Below the pieces are notes generated by a model, which made no database searches, had not been told where the DNA came from, and was given only the letters and a program-made list of their open reading frames with translations. A stretch of 64,000 nucleotides of DNA from contig JBBMOL010000023.1 in NCBI GenBank assembly GCA_037954665.1, positions 5,022,001-5,086,000 of the forward strand, in the 5' to 3' direction. Made by a program: the position numbers and the translations under genes. Shown here piece after piece: positions 1 through 11,790 of this stretch. Source of the DNA: Laguncularia racemosa (lineage: Eukaryota; Streptophyta; Magnoliopsida; Myrtales; Combretaceae). Within the stretch, counting starts at the first letter, position 1. Each line of letters begins with the position of its first letter.

Positions 1-488
1 TTCTGTAGTTTATGTGGAATTGTTGACATAAACCTGTCATCGATTTGTTGTTGAGATTGGTACCGTTGTCGGTGATGATGGACTCAGGAACTCCATATTG
101 GGCTATTATGTCCCTTTTTAAGAAGCAGATTATTACCCCCTTTGTAACATTGGTATATGATGATGCTTCTACCCATTTGGTGAAATAATCAATCGCTACT
201 AGTATGAATCTGTGGCCGTTAGATGCTGTCGGAGTGATCGGGCCTATTATGTCGATTCCCCACATGGAGAAAGGCCATGGTGCTGATAACAAGTGTAGCT
301 CATTGGGCGGAGCATTTATCCGGTTTGCGTAGACTTGACACAAATGACAGTGCTTGACGTACTTTATGCAATCTGATTCCATGGTTAACCAATAATATCC
401 TAACCTCATGATTTTTCGGGCCAGCATGTAGCCATTCATATGAGGTCCACATACTCCCTCATGTACTTCCTTCATTAGTTCGCATGCT
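1..488 (-). pseudogene. Integrase, zinc-binding and catalytic core, partial
   Basis: In a different frame from the polymerase part, the minus strand encodes an HHCC zinc-binding region: a His pair in HEGVCGPHMNGY and a Cys pair in HCHLC. Catalytic-core sequence follows, with YGVPESIITDNGTN near 90-60, the second aspartate of the DDE triad. The window edge removes the final Glu and the C-terminal region. Integrase joins element DNA to host DNA. It needs a frameshift near 490-500 to join the upstream polymerase frame. Confidence 0.8.
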
Positions 489-2853
489 TCATTTTTTGTT
501 CACACATCTCAACAAGGTGGTATCAGATGATCTTTTGTAGAGTACAGACCCACTTAGTAAGAAATAGCTTGCTAACCTTCTGATTGTTCTTTGGTCATTC
601 CTGCTAGCCATTTCAGGGTATTTACTTTCTTGGAGGAAAGTCTTGATGTCGTGATACCAGGGCTTGTCATCTTGTACTTTTTCAATGGTTAAATAGTAGG
701 CGGGCCGATTTTCGATGTCTATCTTCATCGGTTGGATTTCGGCTCCCCCTGTTATCTGGATCATAAATGCTAGTGTGGCTAGTGCATCTGCAAAATGATT
801 ATGAGTTCTCGGGATGTATGTGAAAGTGATTGCCTTGAATTCTTCGATTAACTCTATCAAGTGTTGATGATACGGTACCGGTTTGGGGTCTTTAGTCTTG
901 TATTCCCCTCTTGTCTATAGTATGATGAGCGATGAATCTTTGTATATTTCTAATTCACGGATTTCCATTTGGCAGGCCATTTTGAGGCCAAGAATGCATG
1001 CCTCATATTCCGCGATATTATTGGTATAGGGAAATGTAAGTCTTGTCGCTGCAGGTAATTGAGTACCATCTGGGGATATCAATACTGCCCCAACTCCGCA
1101 ACCGAATACGTTGGCGGCTACATCGAAAAATAGTTTCCATTTCGGGTTCTGCTCTATCCCAAAGTCTTCTACCGCTATATCTTCCACTGTTAATATATTT
1201 TCGTCTGGGAATTGGGCTTGTAGTTCTTGGGAATCTGTCTCGACAGGGTGTTCTGCCAATTGGTCAACTAAGGCTTGCCCTTTCATCGAGTTTTGATTTA
1301 TGTATGTGATGTCAAACTCGGATAGGAGCATTTGCCATTTAGAGATTCTCCCTATCAAAGCTGGTTTCTCTGCCAAGTATTTCAAGGGATCATGCTTTGT
1401 CAGTAGCTCAATATGATAGTAAATGGTGTATTGCCTTAATTGATGCATGACCCAAATTAGAGCACAACAAGTCTTCTTCACCTCTGAGTACCTTTGTTCC
1501 CCGTCTGTGAATTTCTTGCTCAAATAATATATGGAACGCTCTCTTCCCTCTTCATCTTTCTACCTCAGCACACAATCCATGGATTCAGGGAGTATTGTGA
1601 GGTATAAGAATAAGGGATTTCCTTGCTTCGGGACTATCAAGACCGGAGGTTTTATAAGATAGTCTTTGATTATCCTGAATGCCTTTTCGCATTCGTCGTC
1701 CCATTCTATTGTGGCGTTCTTCTTCAACAGACGGAATAATGGCCGGCATTTGTCGGTGAGCTGTAAGATAAAATGAGCTATATAATTTAATCTTCCTAGC
1801 AAGCTTCTCACTTCTTTAACGGAGCGTGGGGAAGGTAACTCTAATATAGACTTTACCTTATCAGGGTCAATTTTAATCCCTTCCTGGCTTATGACAAACC
1901 CTAACAATTTCCCCGTTGTGACCCCGAAAGTGCATTTCTCTGGGTTTAACTTGAGCTGAAATTTTCTCAGTCGTTTAAACAATTTCCTCAGGATATCCAT
2001 ATGGCTTTCTCCTTCTTTGGATTTGGCTATCATGTCGTCGACATATACTTCAACCTCTCGATGCATCATGTCGTGAAGTATTGCGACCATGGCTCTCTGA
2101 TACGTTGCCCCGACGTTTTTCAAACCGAAGGGCATGACTTTGTAACAGAAAGTTCCCCATGTTGTGATGAAAGTTGTTTTAGTTTTATCTTCTTCATCCA
2201 TTTTTATTTGATTATATTCTGAGAAGCCGTCCATGAATGAGAAAAGATGGTTTCCCGCAGTGTTGTCCACTAGAACATCAATGTGAGGTAGGGGGAAGTT
2301 ATCCTTTGGTGTGGCTTGGTTTAAGTCCCAGAAGTCTACGCATACGCGTACTTTTCCGTTCTTTTTCATAACGGGGACTATATTTGGTACCCATTCTGGG
2401 TAGTCAGATACTTCGATGAACCCTACTTCTAGCAGTTTCTTGACTTCCTCCTTAATCTTTAGCAAGATGTCAGGCCTAAATCCTCTCAGTTTTTGTTTTT
2501 TAGGTTTGACATCTTTCCTTGTGGGAAGCCTATGAACCACTATTGATTGGTCTAGTCCTAGCATGTCACCATATGACCAGGCAAACACATCCGCGTATTC
2601 TGTTAATAGCTCGGTTATCTCACATTTTTGCTCGGCACTCAAACTGGTCCTGATTTTGAGGTTTTTAGGTTTTTCCATGCTTCCTAGATTTACTGTCTCC
2701 ACCAGCTCGTCGATCGAAATTCCGCTTTATTCATGTTTTTGCCAATTTTCTTGTATTATTTCGTGGTCAAGGATATCGCCTTCAACAACTGACCCAGCAG
2801 CATTGGAAACGATATCAGCGTTTTTATTTTCTACCTGCGCGAAATATCCCTGA
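489..2853 (-). pseudogene. Reverse transcriptase, RNase H and second RNase H (pol)
   Basis: One minus-strand frame runs from about 2850 to 489, broken by stops at 2727-2729 (TAA), 1560-1562 (TAG), 915-917 (TAG) and 489-491 (TGA). Reverse transcriptase is 1560-2702: it keeps the FPLPHID, MPFGLKNVGATYQ and catalytic YVDD motifs. Below 1523 come RNase H (YSEVKKTCCALIW) and a linker. Next is a second RNase H with WKLFFDVAANVFGCGVGAVL, NIAEYEACILGLKMA and KDSSLII, which is the archaeal-type RNase H of the Tat group; its acidic residues remain although the usual DGA is DVA. The C-terminal part (860-489) leads to the zinc-binding region. It would copy element RNA into DNA in virus-like particles. 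The final stop follows a six-A run, and the integrase region continues in the next frame, so a one-base insertion there is likely. Confidence 0.85.
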
Positions 2854-2970
2854 TGTTCGCTGGTAGGAGATTTGGGTAAAGTAAAGATGAAAGCATGTAT
2901 ATAAGAAAAAAAAACAGACTGTAATTGAATTGATAAAGAGTCTCAATAGAATTCGTTCGATAATCATTCT

Positions 2971-3378
2971 CTATTTTTGAGCTAACCTAGAGCTATTGAT
3001 AGGATAACAAAACCAATTATTTAGAGCCGGATGCTGATTGGACGTGCGGGGGGTTGGGCTCCCATTGCTGACGTCACCTTCGCTTATCCGAGGCTCTTGA
3101 ATGATATTTGCTTTCCGGAAAGATTGTAGGAGGGGTGGAATGCACATCGGGGTGTTGCTTGGCTTTTCCTTCATCTTGCCTTTGACGCCTCTGGCTTGTA
3201 CTTCTTCTTCGGCTGTGGGAACGTAGTCAATGCTACTGTTGTTGCCATTGTTTGCCATTCTGGTTCTTGAACGGATCCAGATTGGGCTTTTGGGAAGATT
3301 CAATTGTTTGGAAGCTATCTTTAATACTTGGCACACATTTTTTTCTTTTTTAGTATAATGTATGCAAATGTGATGCAT
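2971..3378 (-). pseudogene. Gag-like N-terminal fragment
   Basis: A 135-codon frame lies between ORF1 and the polymerase region. The internal Met before ANNGNNSSIDY (about 3258) is a likelier start than the first Met. It is polar and rich in Ser, Pro and Lys. There is no zinc knuckle and no protease motif, although both should lie between gag and reverse transcriptase. I infer that a deletion removed the rest of gag and protease. The assignment rests on position, not on a recognised domain. Confidence 0.35.
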
Positions 3379-3508
3379 TTGTCACACAGATACTAAAATA
3401 AAAAGGGGCCAACAATTGATTGATGATGTAATATTGAAACTTTATTTTTATTAATATTGAAACTTTGGAGTCCGATACTTAAAATAAACGAAAGAGTACA
3501 ATGATAAT

Positions 3509-5034
3509 CTATTTCCTAGCTTTCTTGGTCTTCTGTTGTGGAGACTCAGGCTTCTCATTGATGACAGCTTCTAATTCTTTGACTTTGGCTTGGGTCTTCT
3601 CCAATTGTGCTTCCAAGGCCTTGTTCATTTGGTCGGATTCTTTGAAACGTCCCTTCCAGATGTTTTTCTTATAATCTGCAGCTTCAAAGTATACCTCCAT
3701 TTGGGCCTTGACCTGTTCTAGGTATTCTTCTGTTTCTGGATTGATCTTGTCTGGTCTTGGTTGGGTGACGTCTGGAACCCGGTATGCTCTTTCCCCTGTC
3801 TGGTATAGCTGGCGGATTACAAACTCTCTGGTGGCTCGTGTTTTCCCACTTCGCCATCTAACTCCCCGAGGTCCACATTCGGGCTTTCAATTCAGGCTTC
3901 CCAAAGTGCTTTGACCTCTGCCAGCTTAGCAAACTTCTCGGCTACCAACAGGTTCGGATCTTGGTACTCAAAGGTGACTGCTTCCAGCGAAAGTCGATAA
4001 ACTATATCTTGGATGGTACCAAACTAGCGGACCACTGAGTTGGGGTGATATCCAATACATCCGCTGATTCCGATTAAAGGTACTGCTTGGAAGTTACTAC
4101 AGGTTAAGATGATTTTGTCACAGCAGCTCCACCTAACTGTCCACAGAATATCCTCGGCACTTAAACTTCTAAGTACCTCTACCCAACTGTGGCTGGTAAG
4201 GTCGTCGGGTAGCTTCACCTTTTCTATACATGAGTCTACGAGATCCACCTGCTGGGCTAAGGTTTTTCGGACCATGTTCAGCCCGAAGCACTTAAGGTGG
4301 CTTACAAACCATATCAGTAGAAGGTTGAGGCTTGAGCAAAGGATCACATGGCCTTTCTTCTTGAGGAAATTCAAGTTCCGAATCTGTTCAGCCAGTAGAG
4401 CCGGGATGTAAGATCTTCCCTCCAGAAATTGGGTCACCAGCTCTGCAACCCGGTAGTGAATATAGAAGGTCCCGGTGGGGAACAGTATGGTGGCGAAGGC
4501 TGTCAAGATGAAAGCGTTCACCCTTCTCTGTCTGTAAGTTTTGGGGTCCCCACACAGTATGTCCTTCCTATCCCCATTGTCCTCTCGGGCGATGAACCAG
4601 GCTTCTAAATCATCCATACGTATGCAATATCCATTACAGTCTGCCAGGGCTTTGTTGACTGCTGTCTTACGGATGCCTAATAATCTGTTGAAGGTACCGG
4701 CTGGCTCGGCCTCAAGGTCTGGTGCGTATATTTGATCAGTCAGTGCTGGAGCCTGTAGCAACTGGGTGTACTCCTTCAGGGTAGGGGTGATCTCATGCAG
4801 CCCGATAAAGAAAGCAGCGGGCTCGATTTCCCATAATTGGAGCATGGCCCGGTCTAAAGGCAAATTCACCTCTATCTTTGTCAGTGAGAGGATAGAGCCG
4901 ATCTTTTGCTGGATGAAGGTCTGCTCCTCTGGGTTGTATAAGGTAAACCAATGGTCCAGTACCAACTTTGGGTCTAAAGGTTTGTATACCCGAATTTCTT
5001 TGCGGAGGAGGCGGTCGACTGCGGTGCTAGCCAT
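3509..5034 (-). pseudogene. ORF1 protein of Tat/Ogre-type element, broken
   Basis: An open frame of 336 codons starts with MASTAVDRLL at 5034 and ends at a TAG (4024-4026). The same frame continues after that stop to about 3890. A shifted frame resumes and closes with a charged, Lys/Glu-rich, probably coiled-coil tail (3700-3509, ending KKARK). ORF1 upstream of gag is a trait of Ogre/Tat elements; its function is unknown. The segment with WTVRWSC and VPLIGISGCIGYHP resembles the conserved part of these ORF1 proteins (a DUF7745-like region, from memory). At least three breaks are visible: TAG at 4024, a TGA near 3889 and a frameshift between about 3830 and 3700. An unbroken version would be about 500 residues. 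Confidence 0.6.
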
Positions 5035-5505
5035 CTATTACAATAAGAAATTGCCTAATCACAAACAGAACCATGAAAACATTATAGGGAAATAGCTTTG
5101 AACTCCAAAATAAAACAACAAACCATTACATTGTCATCAATTGTCAACCCTTATGATGCTATGTATGCAAGTAGGTTGGTTCTAATTGGTCCCTAAGCTC
5201 TATGGCCTCCCGCATTCTCAGAGAAATGGATCTCAGGCCATATCGAAGCATTGGGTGGGGTAGCCTAATCGGTCCCGAACGGTGATCAACTCACTTCGCC
5301 CGAAACCTACATAATAGCTCCCCGACTTAGGTTTCTAGGACGGTCCGGATTCGACCGCATCTATTCACACAAACTTATGCATGCAAACCCCACAGTAAAG
5401 AAAACTAAAATCTAACTAATCCCTGAAAAGTTAGTAACAGAATAATAATTGAAACTTAAAAAGGAACAACTTGAGGAGATTCAGGTGGCTAGCCTACTGG
5501 AATGG
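5035..5505 (-). other. Untranslated leader between primer site and ORF1
   Basis: I see no reading frame here. The stretch separates the primer binding site from the ORF1 start codon at 5034 and is the expected 5' leader of the retroelement. Confidence 0.5.
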
Positions 5506-5524
5506 GTCCCCAGCGGAGTCGCCA
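5506..5524 (-). other. Primer binding site, tRNA-Arg type
   Basis: The minus strand reads TGGCGACTCCGCTGGGGAC. This is complementary to the 3' end of a plant tRNA-Arg with its CCA tail. tRNA-Arg priming is typical of the Tat/Ogre group. A second GTGGCGACTCC copy lies near 5640 inside the LTR. Confidence 0.8.
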
Positions 5525-7683
5525 TCCTATCGAGTCTAATTTTTTTGCATTCCCATTCCTAATCCGATCTAGACTAGACCCTATACTCATCTAATGTAGA
5601 TCCTCGACTTGAGTTAGGAATTTCGTTTGATTTTTGGAGTCGCCACCCAACTGTTGTTGGGAAATATTGAATTAAGACTAAAGGAGCGGATTAGTCTTAA
5701 TTTGGACCACTAGTCATCATTATTTCCTCTTCTCATTTTTGAAAAGAGGAAAAGGGAAAACTAGAGTTTCTAAGTCCGGAGGCTAACCTATTAAAACCTT
5801 ACTGTTACCACCTAATCTCCTAAAATTGTTCCTATTTAGAAATGTGTTTTATTGTGTTTCTGTTACTTTTATTATGTTTTTGAATTATTTCAAGAAAATG
5901 ATTTTTTATTTCATTTTATGGGCTGACCCGAGTGGGTGCCTACGTACCTGCTATCCAAGATCAAACAAGCCGTAGTTCGCTTTTCTGAAAACTTTAAGTG
6001 TGTTTGTGAATTTTAATTTGAAATCTCTTTTACTTTATGTTTTTACTATTTTTTTGGGATTTTCTAAAAAAAATCTGAGCATAAACTTTTATCTGATTTT
6101 TGAAAATGGTTTTTAGTAAAAACATCAATTTTGGATTTATTTGAAGAAAATGATTTTTCTAAGTGCTAAAACTTATTTTTTCTAAATTTTTTTATAATTT
6201 TTGAATTTTTATTAATTTTTATGATTTTTACGATTTTTTTCTTGTAATTTTATGATCTTTTTATCATTTTTATGATTTTTATTATTCTTCTATAATTTGT
6301 TTTTATAATTTTTCTAAGTTTTCATGATTTTTATAGTTTTTATGATTTTTATTGATTTTTATAATTTTTGTGAATTTTTGTTAAAAATTTTATCCTAAAC
6401 TATTATCTATCCTATTTTGAAATATAAAGTTCTATTATTATTTTTATATTGTTTTTCTACATTTTTATTATTTTATTATTTTTTTATTATTTTTCTACAT
6501 TATTAAATCCTAAAAAATCTAATTTCTAACATTTTTCTATTTACGGAAACATAAATAAAACATAAATAAATAAATAAATAACAAACAAATTAATAAATAA
6601 AAAAAATAATAAATCAAATTGGAATAAAAATAAATAAATAAATTGGAAAAAAATATGGAAAATCCGACTTACCTGGATCCGGGTCGGTGCGCGGGTCGGT
6701 TCGGTCGGGTCGAATTGGGTCAGGTCGGATCGGTCGGACACGGCGGCGGAGGATGCTCATTCACTGTGTTCTGGCGGTCTTTTGTCACGGGTGAGGTGTC
6801 GAATCCTAGCTTCTCGAGGGTGCTAAATCCAATGGTGGCGGTGGTTTGCTCCCAGAACGTCTCCTGGTGGCGGCTTGGCTCCGATCGGCGGTTCGCGGTT
6901 TTGGGTTTCCTCCGATGCTCTCCGATTTGCTCCCTTTTCTCACTTTCTCTCAATTGTGATTCGTCTCTTGGCTTCCTTCCTTCTATTTCTATTTATAGGC
7001 GCTTGAAACCGAGCTGGATAAGCTCAGATTTCTTCCGATCGAAGCTAATCGGATTTTCTGTTAAAAAAAAACTCCGATTTGTGTAAATCCATCGATTTGT
7101 TGCGATTTGATTCCAATTAGATGATGTTTATCTCATTTCTGTTGAGGATCTATTGGATTTGTGTAAAAAAATCGAATCCAAACGGCCTAAAATGCGAATT
7201 TTTCTTCCGCCGGCGATCTTGGACTCGAGGTAGAAGACGATCACACGCCCGGCGCGTGCGTTTCCTCCAGCCAATCGGATGTTGCCACGTGTCTTGGATA
7301 AATGAAAAAACTCAAAACGTAGAAACTGCTTTCCCCGTGATTCAAACCTGCGACCGAGCCCTCCTGCGCGCGCCTTAGCCCGTGGTTCGGACCAGTTGGG
7401 CTAGCTCATTTTCCTGATTTTTCTAATTTCGTAAATTGCATATATGCAATGCGATTTTTTTATTTTTTTGTATTTTTTGAAATTTCAAAAATTTGTAAAA
7501 ATTATTTACTATTTATTATTGCCATTTCTGAAATCATTTTTCAAAATTGATGTGTTTTCCTATTTATTTTTATTTTTTTGAATATTTTTATTATTTATGC
7601 TAAATTAAAGAAAAATTGAAAAAATTAAGAATTGATTATTAGTGATTATTATTCATTCCTAAGGTAAAAATGGGGTGTTTACA
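5525..7683 (-). repeat. 5' LTR of the Tat-type element
   Basis: On the minus strand the LTR starts with TGTAAACACCCC at 7683, where hAT homology stops. It ends just before the primer binding site at 5524; the exact end (5525 to about 5548) is uncertain because no second LTR is in the window to compare. The inner part (about 5850-6650) is extremely A/T-rich, with runs such as ATTTTT on the plus strand. The segment about 6660-7400 is much more GC-rich and probably holds U3 and the promoter. Small open frames here are not convincing genes. Confidence 0.7.
6989..6998 (-). promoter_or_regulatory. Candidate TATA box of the LTR promoter
   Basis: The minus strand reads CTATAAATAG, a consensus plant TATA box, about 690 bases inside the LTR start. 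Transcription would run to lower coordinates into the AT-rich leader. That this is the active promoter is inferred from position and motif only. Confidence 0.5.
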
Positions 7684-8442
7684 ACTACCATGCTCATTTA
7701 CAGAAGGATAATCAATTAAAAAACCATTTAGTTGTCTCATTGGAGACATTTTAAAATTTAAACAATTCATATCATTCTTAATGCAAATATTTAAAATATG
7801 GTAGACACATTGTATATGGAAAAAAGTCTCACCTAGTATAGGTTGATATAAAACTTGAAGTTTGTCAATGGATGTTGTGCTAGTAGATGCATTGTTAAAA
7901 CCAATTGAAAACATATTATTTGTCAAACCATATTCACTTAAAATAATACTTCTAATATGAAAAATATTTTTTGCCATATGGTTTTTGTTGAAAACCCTTA
8001 ACGCTATTAGTCTTTTTTGTACCTACCATGCATCGTCTATCCAGTGACATGTAACTCTCATGTATAAGTCTTTCTACCATGAATTGGTTTATATATCTAC
8101 GCAAATAGAAAGATGCATCTCAAGAGAATTAAAAAGAGCGGTTAATTCATATTTACCATTGCGATACAACTTTATGGTGGTTTGTTGTATCGTTTTTAGG
8201 TCGTAATTATGTGAACTTGGATTCAAAGCTTCTTGCTCATACTCCAACCGGTGCTTAGAATATGCATGACTCCATTATAAGTTACATTTCATTAAGTATT
8301 CGACAAGTAAAACCTATTGCCTCTCGGTGGAAATATCGAAATAGGCCTCCTCTTTATGATTCACCTAACAGGGGAACTTGTTGCTACGATTTATCTATCT
8401 CGAACTCCATGAGGTGCTTTGATCACATGTGCTTGTTGAGAG
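7684..8442 (-). pseudogene. hAT transposase middle part, broken
   Basis: Continuing the older hAT gene on the minus strand, pieces such as KHRLEYEQEALNPSSHNYD are followed by a region matching the hAT catalytic core. FSIGFNNASTSTTSI corresponds to the family's DNAS segment, with Asn in place of the catalytic Asp, and GETFFHIQCVYHILN to the conserved C/H segment. It ends where the gypsy LTR begins at 7683. Stops and frame changes are frequent. The family role is cut-and-paste transposition. Confidence 0.65.
8435..8442. repeat. Target-site duplication, left copy
   Basis: GTTGAGAG directly abuts the left hAT terminus (TAGGGCCGGG) and is identical to 12418-12425. Confidence 0.9.
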
Positions 8443-9021
8443 TAGGGCCGGGAATGCGAGCCAACCCATTTGGCCCGCCATGACCCGCACCGGCTCGCAG
8501 GTCGTCGCAGGTTGGCCTACAGTGGCCCACAAGACTTGCAGGTTAGCAAAATTGACCTGCACTACCCCGCGGGCTAGCCCGCGATGACATGCAATTTTTT
8601 TTTCTTTTTTTTAGAGATTTAGATTTTAGAGTGTATTATGTAGGAGTAGGACATACTAGATAAAATTTTTTGTTTTTTTTTTTAGATAAACCTTTTTTTT
8701 CTTTGCAAGTATAATTTATATTACATATGTTAGGAAAAAAACTGTTGAAAATTGTTTAAATTAATGTTTCCCAATTCCCACATCTAAATAAACTAAGTAC
8801 ATTGCAAATTTGCAAATTGCAATTGCTCAATTTTTTCATTCACTTTCCTTATACAACTTCAATTTATACGTACTTACTCTTAATTCTCATTTTCATACGA
8901 TAGAAAAGAAAACAACCTAAAACAATAATTAAGCAATTATAGCAATTATCATAAAGTACTTTTCACTAATTATATAGGAAAACAAATACAATAATGAAGA
9001 AGATAAAATCACATATATAAA

Positions 9022-11358
9022 TCAATCATTACATCGGTCATCACTATCATCATCGTCAATAACCAAATTGGAGTCTCCCTTTGATGAAGTAGTCCCACTC
9101 CCAACCACACTCCCATTGTCTTCTTCTTGATCTACAATTTATGATATTACACATATAATTAAATTAGACAATAAATGCTTGAAACAATACGTTAAAAAAA
9201 AATTACCAACAGAACAAAAATAAATTACCTTCACATGCAAATCCTTGTAACCAATTTCGTGTACAAATTAGAGCTTTTACATTGGCTGGAAGCATAGAAC
9301 TACGATACTTATTAAGTATATGAGCGCCGATACTGAAAGCTGACTCTAACGTTACAGTAGTAATTGGAAGGCTAAGCATATTGGAGGCCATGATAGATAA
9401 ATCAGGATATCTCTGGCTTTGACTCTTCCAATGTTGTAACACATCCAATTCTGAGTAGAAGTCCATATCCATTACTGGCTCATCTAGATAAATATCCAAA
9501 GAAGATTTACCATAACTTTATACTTCTACTTGACGGTATCAGAATTCCTACATTATTAAGGAAGAAATTAATTAAATATTGATATATATTACAAAAAAAA
9601 ATATAATTGAGAAAATAAAAAAAAAATATTAAACTTACCCCCAATGTAGCAAAATCAATCTCCAAGCCCTTCCCAGCTCTATGTATTGCTGCTCCTTTAC
9701 TGCTGCTACCTCCAGATGTGTCTTGTCCCTGAGAAGATGATCCAACCTAACGGCTTCTAGTTTTAGATATGTGATCTGTTTTGCTCTTCTCATATTCTCC
9801 ATAGAGTTTATATAACTTGCTCTTTATGTGAGCCAAACTTTTCTTCACAAGTGAGGGGATCAAGTTTATTAAAACAGAAGTTCAAAAAATCAAACTTCAT
9901 TCGAGGATCAAAGATTGCTCCAAGTGTAAGGATAACATTATAATCACTCCAATACTTATCGAGCTTCTGTTTCATTCTAATAGACATCTCCCTTATGACA
10001 TGATCTTCACTACTTAAATTTTCATTAAGCAAATATTCAATCCTCCATACTTGCAAAAAATAGTGGTTTGATGTTAGATATGATGACCCTGACATCAAAT
10101 TGGTGATACTATGAAACGGGCTCAGAAACTTGCATATCTTTTCTGCTCTTTCCCACTCATCAATAGTTGGACAATATTTATAATGACGATTATTCAATTG
10201 AAAGCAAGAAAAAGCATGTCGATACTTGAGTGCGCTATCAAGCATAAGATAAGTGGAATTCCATCTAGTAGTTACATCTAAACGCAAACCAAGATTCGTA
10301 TCAATGTTGCTAACTTGTTCAACACACTCCAAAAAGTGTTTCATTCTACTCTTGGAGCCCCTCACATACTTGACACTTTCCTTTACTTTATGCAATGCTT
10401 CACTACTTACAGTCAATCCTTCTTTAACGATCAAATGAAGAATATGAGCACAACATCTAATATGAAAAAACTCACCACTACATAATAAGCTAAGTTGTAA
10501 ATTCAATTGCTCTTTCAGAAAATCTTGCATACAATCATTTACAAATGCATTATCTAATGTAAGGGAGAAATCTTCCTATTTATGCCCAAATCTTTTAAAA
10601 ATTCAAATACTTTTTTCAACAACTCAAACCCTGAGTGAGGAGGTGGCAATTTACAAAAAGCAAGAATTTTATTATTCAATTTCCAATTGTTATCCACATA
10701 ATGTCCAATTAAACAAATATATCCCTCACTAGTGGAAGCAGTCCATACATCGGAAGTTAAACATACTTTCCCTTGAATTTTTTGCAAAATTTGTTTCAAA
10801 TTCTTCTTTTGAGTCAAATATAAATTCCAAACATCTGATGTAGTAGTTTTTCTACTAATTGGCTTATAATCAGGATTATATAGCCTTATGAATTGTGTGA
10901 TCCTCCTATACTCAACAAATGAAAATGGCAGATTATGTTCAATAATAGCCATAACCATTACCTCACGAGCAAATTTAGAATCTAGTTTTCTTAATATTAA
11001 CTTGCCAGCATGATCAATTATCATATCACCAACATCATTATATCTAGGAATTTGACTCAAACGACACTTTTCTCTATGTTAACGTAAAGATGAAGTTTCA
11101 TGTGAATGTGTTTCAATAACATATTCCTTCCCACATGCTTTACACTTAGCCCTATTTTTACCATCCTTCCCAATACCAATTTTTGTAAATATTTCCCAAA
11201 CCTGAGAAGAAGAGCTACCCACTCAAGCCTTCTTACCTGCATGTTCTTTAGATTGAGAAGATCCTGGTTGTATATTATCGTTATGCCCATCGACTTCAAA
11301 CACATCATCCACATTAATAGGTTCCATTACAGTCTCATTACTTGGAGGATCTATTCTG
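9022..11358 (-). pseudogene. hAT transposase of the inner element, broken
   Basis: On the minus strand the coding exon follows a TTTACAG splice acceptor near 11358; the likely start Met is at 11327 (MEPINVDDVFEVDGH). Domains in order: BED zinc finger (VWEIFTKIGIGK, CKACGKEY, then His/Cys; about 11210-11065), the hAT core (GKVCLTSDVWTAS; GEFFHIRCCAHILH; LDVTTRWNSTYLML; 11060-9808) and the C-terminal dimerisation region (YPDLSIMASNMLSLP, LESAFSIGAHILNKYRSSM; 9499-9230). Two short introns fit GT-AG rules (9548-9638 and 9132-9228). The last exon ends in an acidic tail at 9022. Breaks: TGA at 11223-11225, TAA in the BED finger at 11079-11081, frameshifts near 10550 and 9810, and a stop near 9513 just before the dimerisation region. 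It would have excised and inserted hAT elements. Confidence 0.85.
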
Positions 11359-11419
11359 TAAATATAGAAAATGTTATTAGTAGTAGTACATTTATTTATA
11401 AAATATAAATATAGTCACT

Positions 11420-11790
11420 CCACGTCTCCACTGGCCATCGCATCGGTGTCATCCAAGCTACGACCGATGGCCACACGACCACACCATCCAAGCCACGGCT
11501 GGTGGCCAAACGACTACACTCCAAGCCACGGCCGGCGGCCACACTACACTCTCCAAGCCTCCAGCATTACCCCCACCCCATACGGCCACACCGCACTACA
11601 CCACACCACACTCTCCATTGGACCGTCGTCACCTCGCACGGCCACACCATACCACATTCTCCATTCTCTAAGCTACTACTACCGGCGTCACCCCCACCTT
11701 ACACAGCTACACCACACCACACTCTCTAAGCCACCGACGTCACCCCACATGGCTACACCACACGATACCCTACTCTCCAATAAAAGTAAA
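11420..11790. repeat. C-rich imperfect tandem repeats inside the hAT
   Basis: The plus strand has many variants of CCAAGCCACGGC, GGCCACACC and CACACTCTCC. It lies upstream of the transposase start and is far more GC-rich than the surrounding DNA. The long plus-strand open frame over it is composed of repeats (Pro, His, Thr) and is not likely to be a gene. Confidence 0.6.

Larger units (their letters stand above)
1..7683 (-). mobile_element. Ty3/gypsy LTR retrotransposon, Tat/Ogre-type, 5' part
   Basis: The minus strand reads, from 7683 downwards: LTR, tRNA-Arg primer binding site, ORF1, gag-like ORF, reverse transcriptase, RNase H, a second RNase H, zinc-binding region and integrase. The element runs off the left edge, so the rest of integrase and the 3' LTR are not seen. 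The upstream ORF1 and the second (archaeal-type) RNase H are known traits of the Tat/Ogre group of plant gypsy elements. The LTR begins TGTAAACACCCC directly inside a hAT coding remnant, so this is a nested insertion. In-frame stops, frameshifts and loss of most of gag and protease mean it cannot move by itself. Confidence 0.85.

Noticed and set aside
1043..2853. Plus-strand open frames over the gypsy polymerase region
   Set aside because: They lie antisense to clear RT and RNase H coding sequence and have no recognisable domains.
4109..5095. Plus-strand frames opposite ORF1
   Set aside because: Shadows of the minus-strand ORF1 frame.
5500..5530. Possible tRNA-Arg gene
   Set aside because: Only the 3' acceptor-like 19 bases are present, with no cloverleaf; it is a primer binding site.
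6643..7378. Plus-strand frames of 147 and 85 codons in the Tat LTR
   Set aside because: They sit inside an LTR, have low-complexity composition and no domain.
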